Part shown: positions 6,081-6,855 of the stretch, piece after piece
How the letters are laid out: every line of letters starts with the position of its first letter
Numbering within the stretch: position 1 is the stretch's first letter
NCBI GenBank assembly: GCA_021827245.1
Contig: JAKAWN010000363.1
Span: 1-6,855, forward strand
From: Acidobacteriota bacterium
Lineage (GTDB): Bacteria > Acidobacteriota > Terriglobia > UBA7540
DNA: 6,855 bases
Reading direction: 5' to 3'
Translations under genes and position numbers: made by a program
The notes under the pieces: generated by a model
Told to the model about the DNA's origin: nothing
The model's input: the letters and a program-made list of their open reading frames with translations, nothing else
Databases searched by the model: none

Positions 6081-6491
6081 ATGAGTGGGAAGGTCTTTGC
6101 ATTGATGGTCCACGAGCGCGCCGAGCCGTGTCAGGCGCTCAAGCCAGTCCTCAGGCGTTTGGGCGTTGACACGTTCAGCGTCAGCAGTTGCGCGGATGCT
6201 GAGCATCTCCTGGAACAAACCCACCCGCACTTGCTGTTCACCGATACGAAGCTTTCCGATGGCACCTGGATCGATGTCCTCAATCTTGCGGAAGATGCGC
6301 CGGTTCCTGTCTGCGCGATTCTCGTGAACGGCTCGAAAGATCCTGAACTTTTTCAGACAGCGCGCAGTTACGGGGCGTTTGATTGCGTTTCGCCGGCCTC
6401 TGGTACGGAAGTTGTATCTGAACTTGTCGAACGCGCTATTCTCTTTGTTCAAGCCGGAAGGGAGCGGCACGCGCGTTCGGCCGTCGCCTAG
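6081..6491 (+). CDS. Stand-alone, partly degenerate response-regulator receiver protein
   Basis: A 136-residue protein that is one CheY-like receiver domain with no output domain, so it would act by protein-protein contact if functional. The alternating strand and helix pattern fits the fold. The phospho-acceptor is D55 in F-T-D-T-K-L-S-D-G, matching the usual D-x-x-L-P-D-G loop, and S-Y-G-A-F-D (96-101) matches the G-A-x-D turn before beta-5. Other conserved positions have drifted. The N-terminal acidic pair is reduced to H11-E12, the switch Thr/Ser after beta-4 appears to be N83, and the invariant Lys of K-P is absent (V-S-P at 103-105). Phosphorylation may therefore be weak or lost, as in pseudo-receivers. 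No histidine kinase gene is adjacent. The final base of the TAG stop is the first base of the palindromic element that follows, so the C-terminus may have been set by an insertion. Confidence 0.82.
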   Translation: MSGKVFALMVHERAEPCQALKPVLRRLGVDTFSVSSCADAEHLLEQTHPHLLFTDTKLSDGTWIDVLNLAEDAPVPVCAILVNGSKDPELFQTARSYGAFDCVSPASGTEVVSELVERAILFVQAGRERHARSAVA

Positions 6492-6612
6492 CAGGTTGCT
6501 GAAAAATCCAGAGCCTGAGCCGTAGCGGCGACTTTAGGTCGCCATAACTTCAGCCTTTTCAATCGGCGTATGGCGGCGTAAAGCCGCCGCTACACGTTTT
6601 TCAGCAACCTGC
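6491..6612. repeat. 122-bp nested palindrome, MITE- or BIME-like
   Basis: GCAGGTTGCTGAAAAA at 6491-6506 is the exact reverse complement of 6597-6612, giving 16-bp perfect terminal arms. Inside are two 25-nt units in opposite orientation, 6522-6546 (+) and 6569-6593 (-), identical at 22 of 25 positions. Each unit folds into a perfect 6-bp hairpin with a 5-nt loop (GGCGAC/GTCGCC and, read on the - strand, GGCGGC/GCCGCC). The two stem differences are compensatory, an A:T pair in one and G:C in the other. I see no open frame and no flanking target duplication. It could be a non-autonomous mobile element, a pair of REP-type units, or a structured RNA. It also separates two convergent genes. Copy number is not known. 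Confidence 0.85.
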
Positions 6613-6626
6613 CGTGAAAATTTCGT

Positions 6627-6855
6627 TCAAGCAGGGACGCAGGTTTCGAGCGTGACCTTATGACCGAGAGCTACGAGGCGCTTGACGTAATACCGAGTGA
6701 GACGTTCGGGTTCGAGGCGGTCAAAAAAGTCTCCGCCCAACTCGGCGTAGGTCGTACGCTCTTTCAGCATATGGTAGAAGATCACCAACATCGAGTGTCC
6801 CACCGCAATCAGAGCCCGTTTCCGGCCTCGGCGCCCAGCCAGGCGTCGATACTGC
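6627..6855 (-). pseudogene. IS110-family transposase, C-terminal end (cut by window edge)
   Basis: Read on the - strand from 6854, the sequence encodes 75 residues to a TGA at 6629-6627. It contains Q-Y-R-R-L-A-x-R-R-G-x-K-R-A and A-V-G-H-S-M-L-V-I-F-Y-H-M-L, then Y-A-E-L-G and D-F-F-D-R-L, and ends with a basic helix and L-G-H-K-V-T-L-E. This succession is the typical C-terminus of IS110/IS116/IS902 transposases, which use an N-terminal RuvC-like DEDD domain and a C-terminal Transposase_20 domain with a catalytic Ser. Those catalytic parts lie beyond the window, so whether the gene is intact is unknown; 'pseudogene' here means only 'partial in this window'. IS110 elements are guided by a bridge RNA encoded in one non-coding end, so the 14 bases and the palindrome after the stop are of interest. 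Confidence 0.88.

Noticed and set aside
1..6855. tRNA, rRNA or CRISPR array
   Set aside because: No cloverleaf with T-loop consensus, no rRNA-like stretch, and no regularly spaced direct repeats were seen.

Overview
The window is ordinary bacterial chromosome, fairly GC-rich, with intergenic palindromes and an insertion-sequence fragment at its right edge. The mix of genes (secreted alpha-helical proteins of unknown function, a stand-alone SprT-like metalloprotease, a GH97 glycosidase, a Gln-rich secreted coiled-coil protein and a stand-alone receiver-domain protein) resembles soil Acidobacteriota. That placement is inference from protein character, not from a marker gene.

Layout. Positions 1-465 hold no convincing gene, only several short perfect hairpins and a -10-like box next to the first start codon. 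Positions 466-2425 are three tightly packed + strand genes: two small exported proteins of unknown function and a SprT-like zinc metalloprotease. They overlap by 4 nt and 1 nt, so they look like one translationally coupled operon. Positions 2515-4515 (+) encode an exported GH97 glycoside hydrolase. Its catalytic residues place it in the retaining (alpha-galactosidase-type) branch of the family. A 10-bp stem with A/T tracts at 4535-4575 is a good bidirectional terminator between this gene and the convergent - strand pair.

The - strand pair (5673 down to 4594) encodes a Gln/Arg-rich exported coiled-coil protein and then a small exported beta-rich protein, each with a strong Shine-Dalgarno. Positions 5674-6080 are a non-coding gap between divergent genes. 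Positions 6081-6491 (+) encode a 136-residue single-domain receiver protein that keeps the phospho-acceptor Asp but lacks other conserved receiver residues.

Immediately after it, sharing a base with its stop codon, lies a 122-bp nested palindrome (6491-6612). It has 16-bp perfect outer arms and two internal hairpin units in inverted orientation whose stems differ by a compensatory base-pair change. Fourteen bases further on is the C-terminal end of an IS110-family transposase on the - strand, cut off by the window edge.

The most interesting material is the palindrome beside the IS110 end, the coupled operon of unknown exported proteins plus protease, and the degenerate receiver. I did not find a clearly new defence, CRISPR or biosynthetic system.
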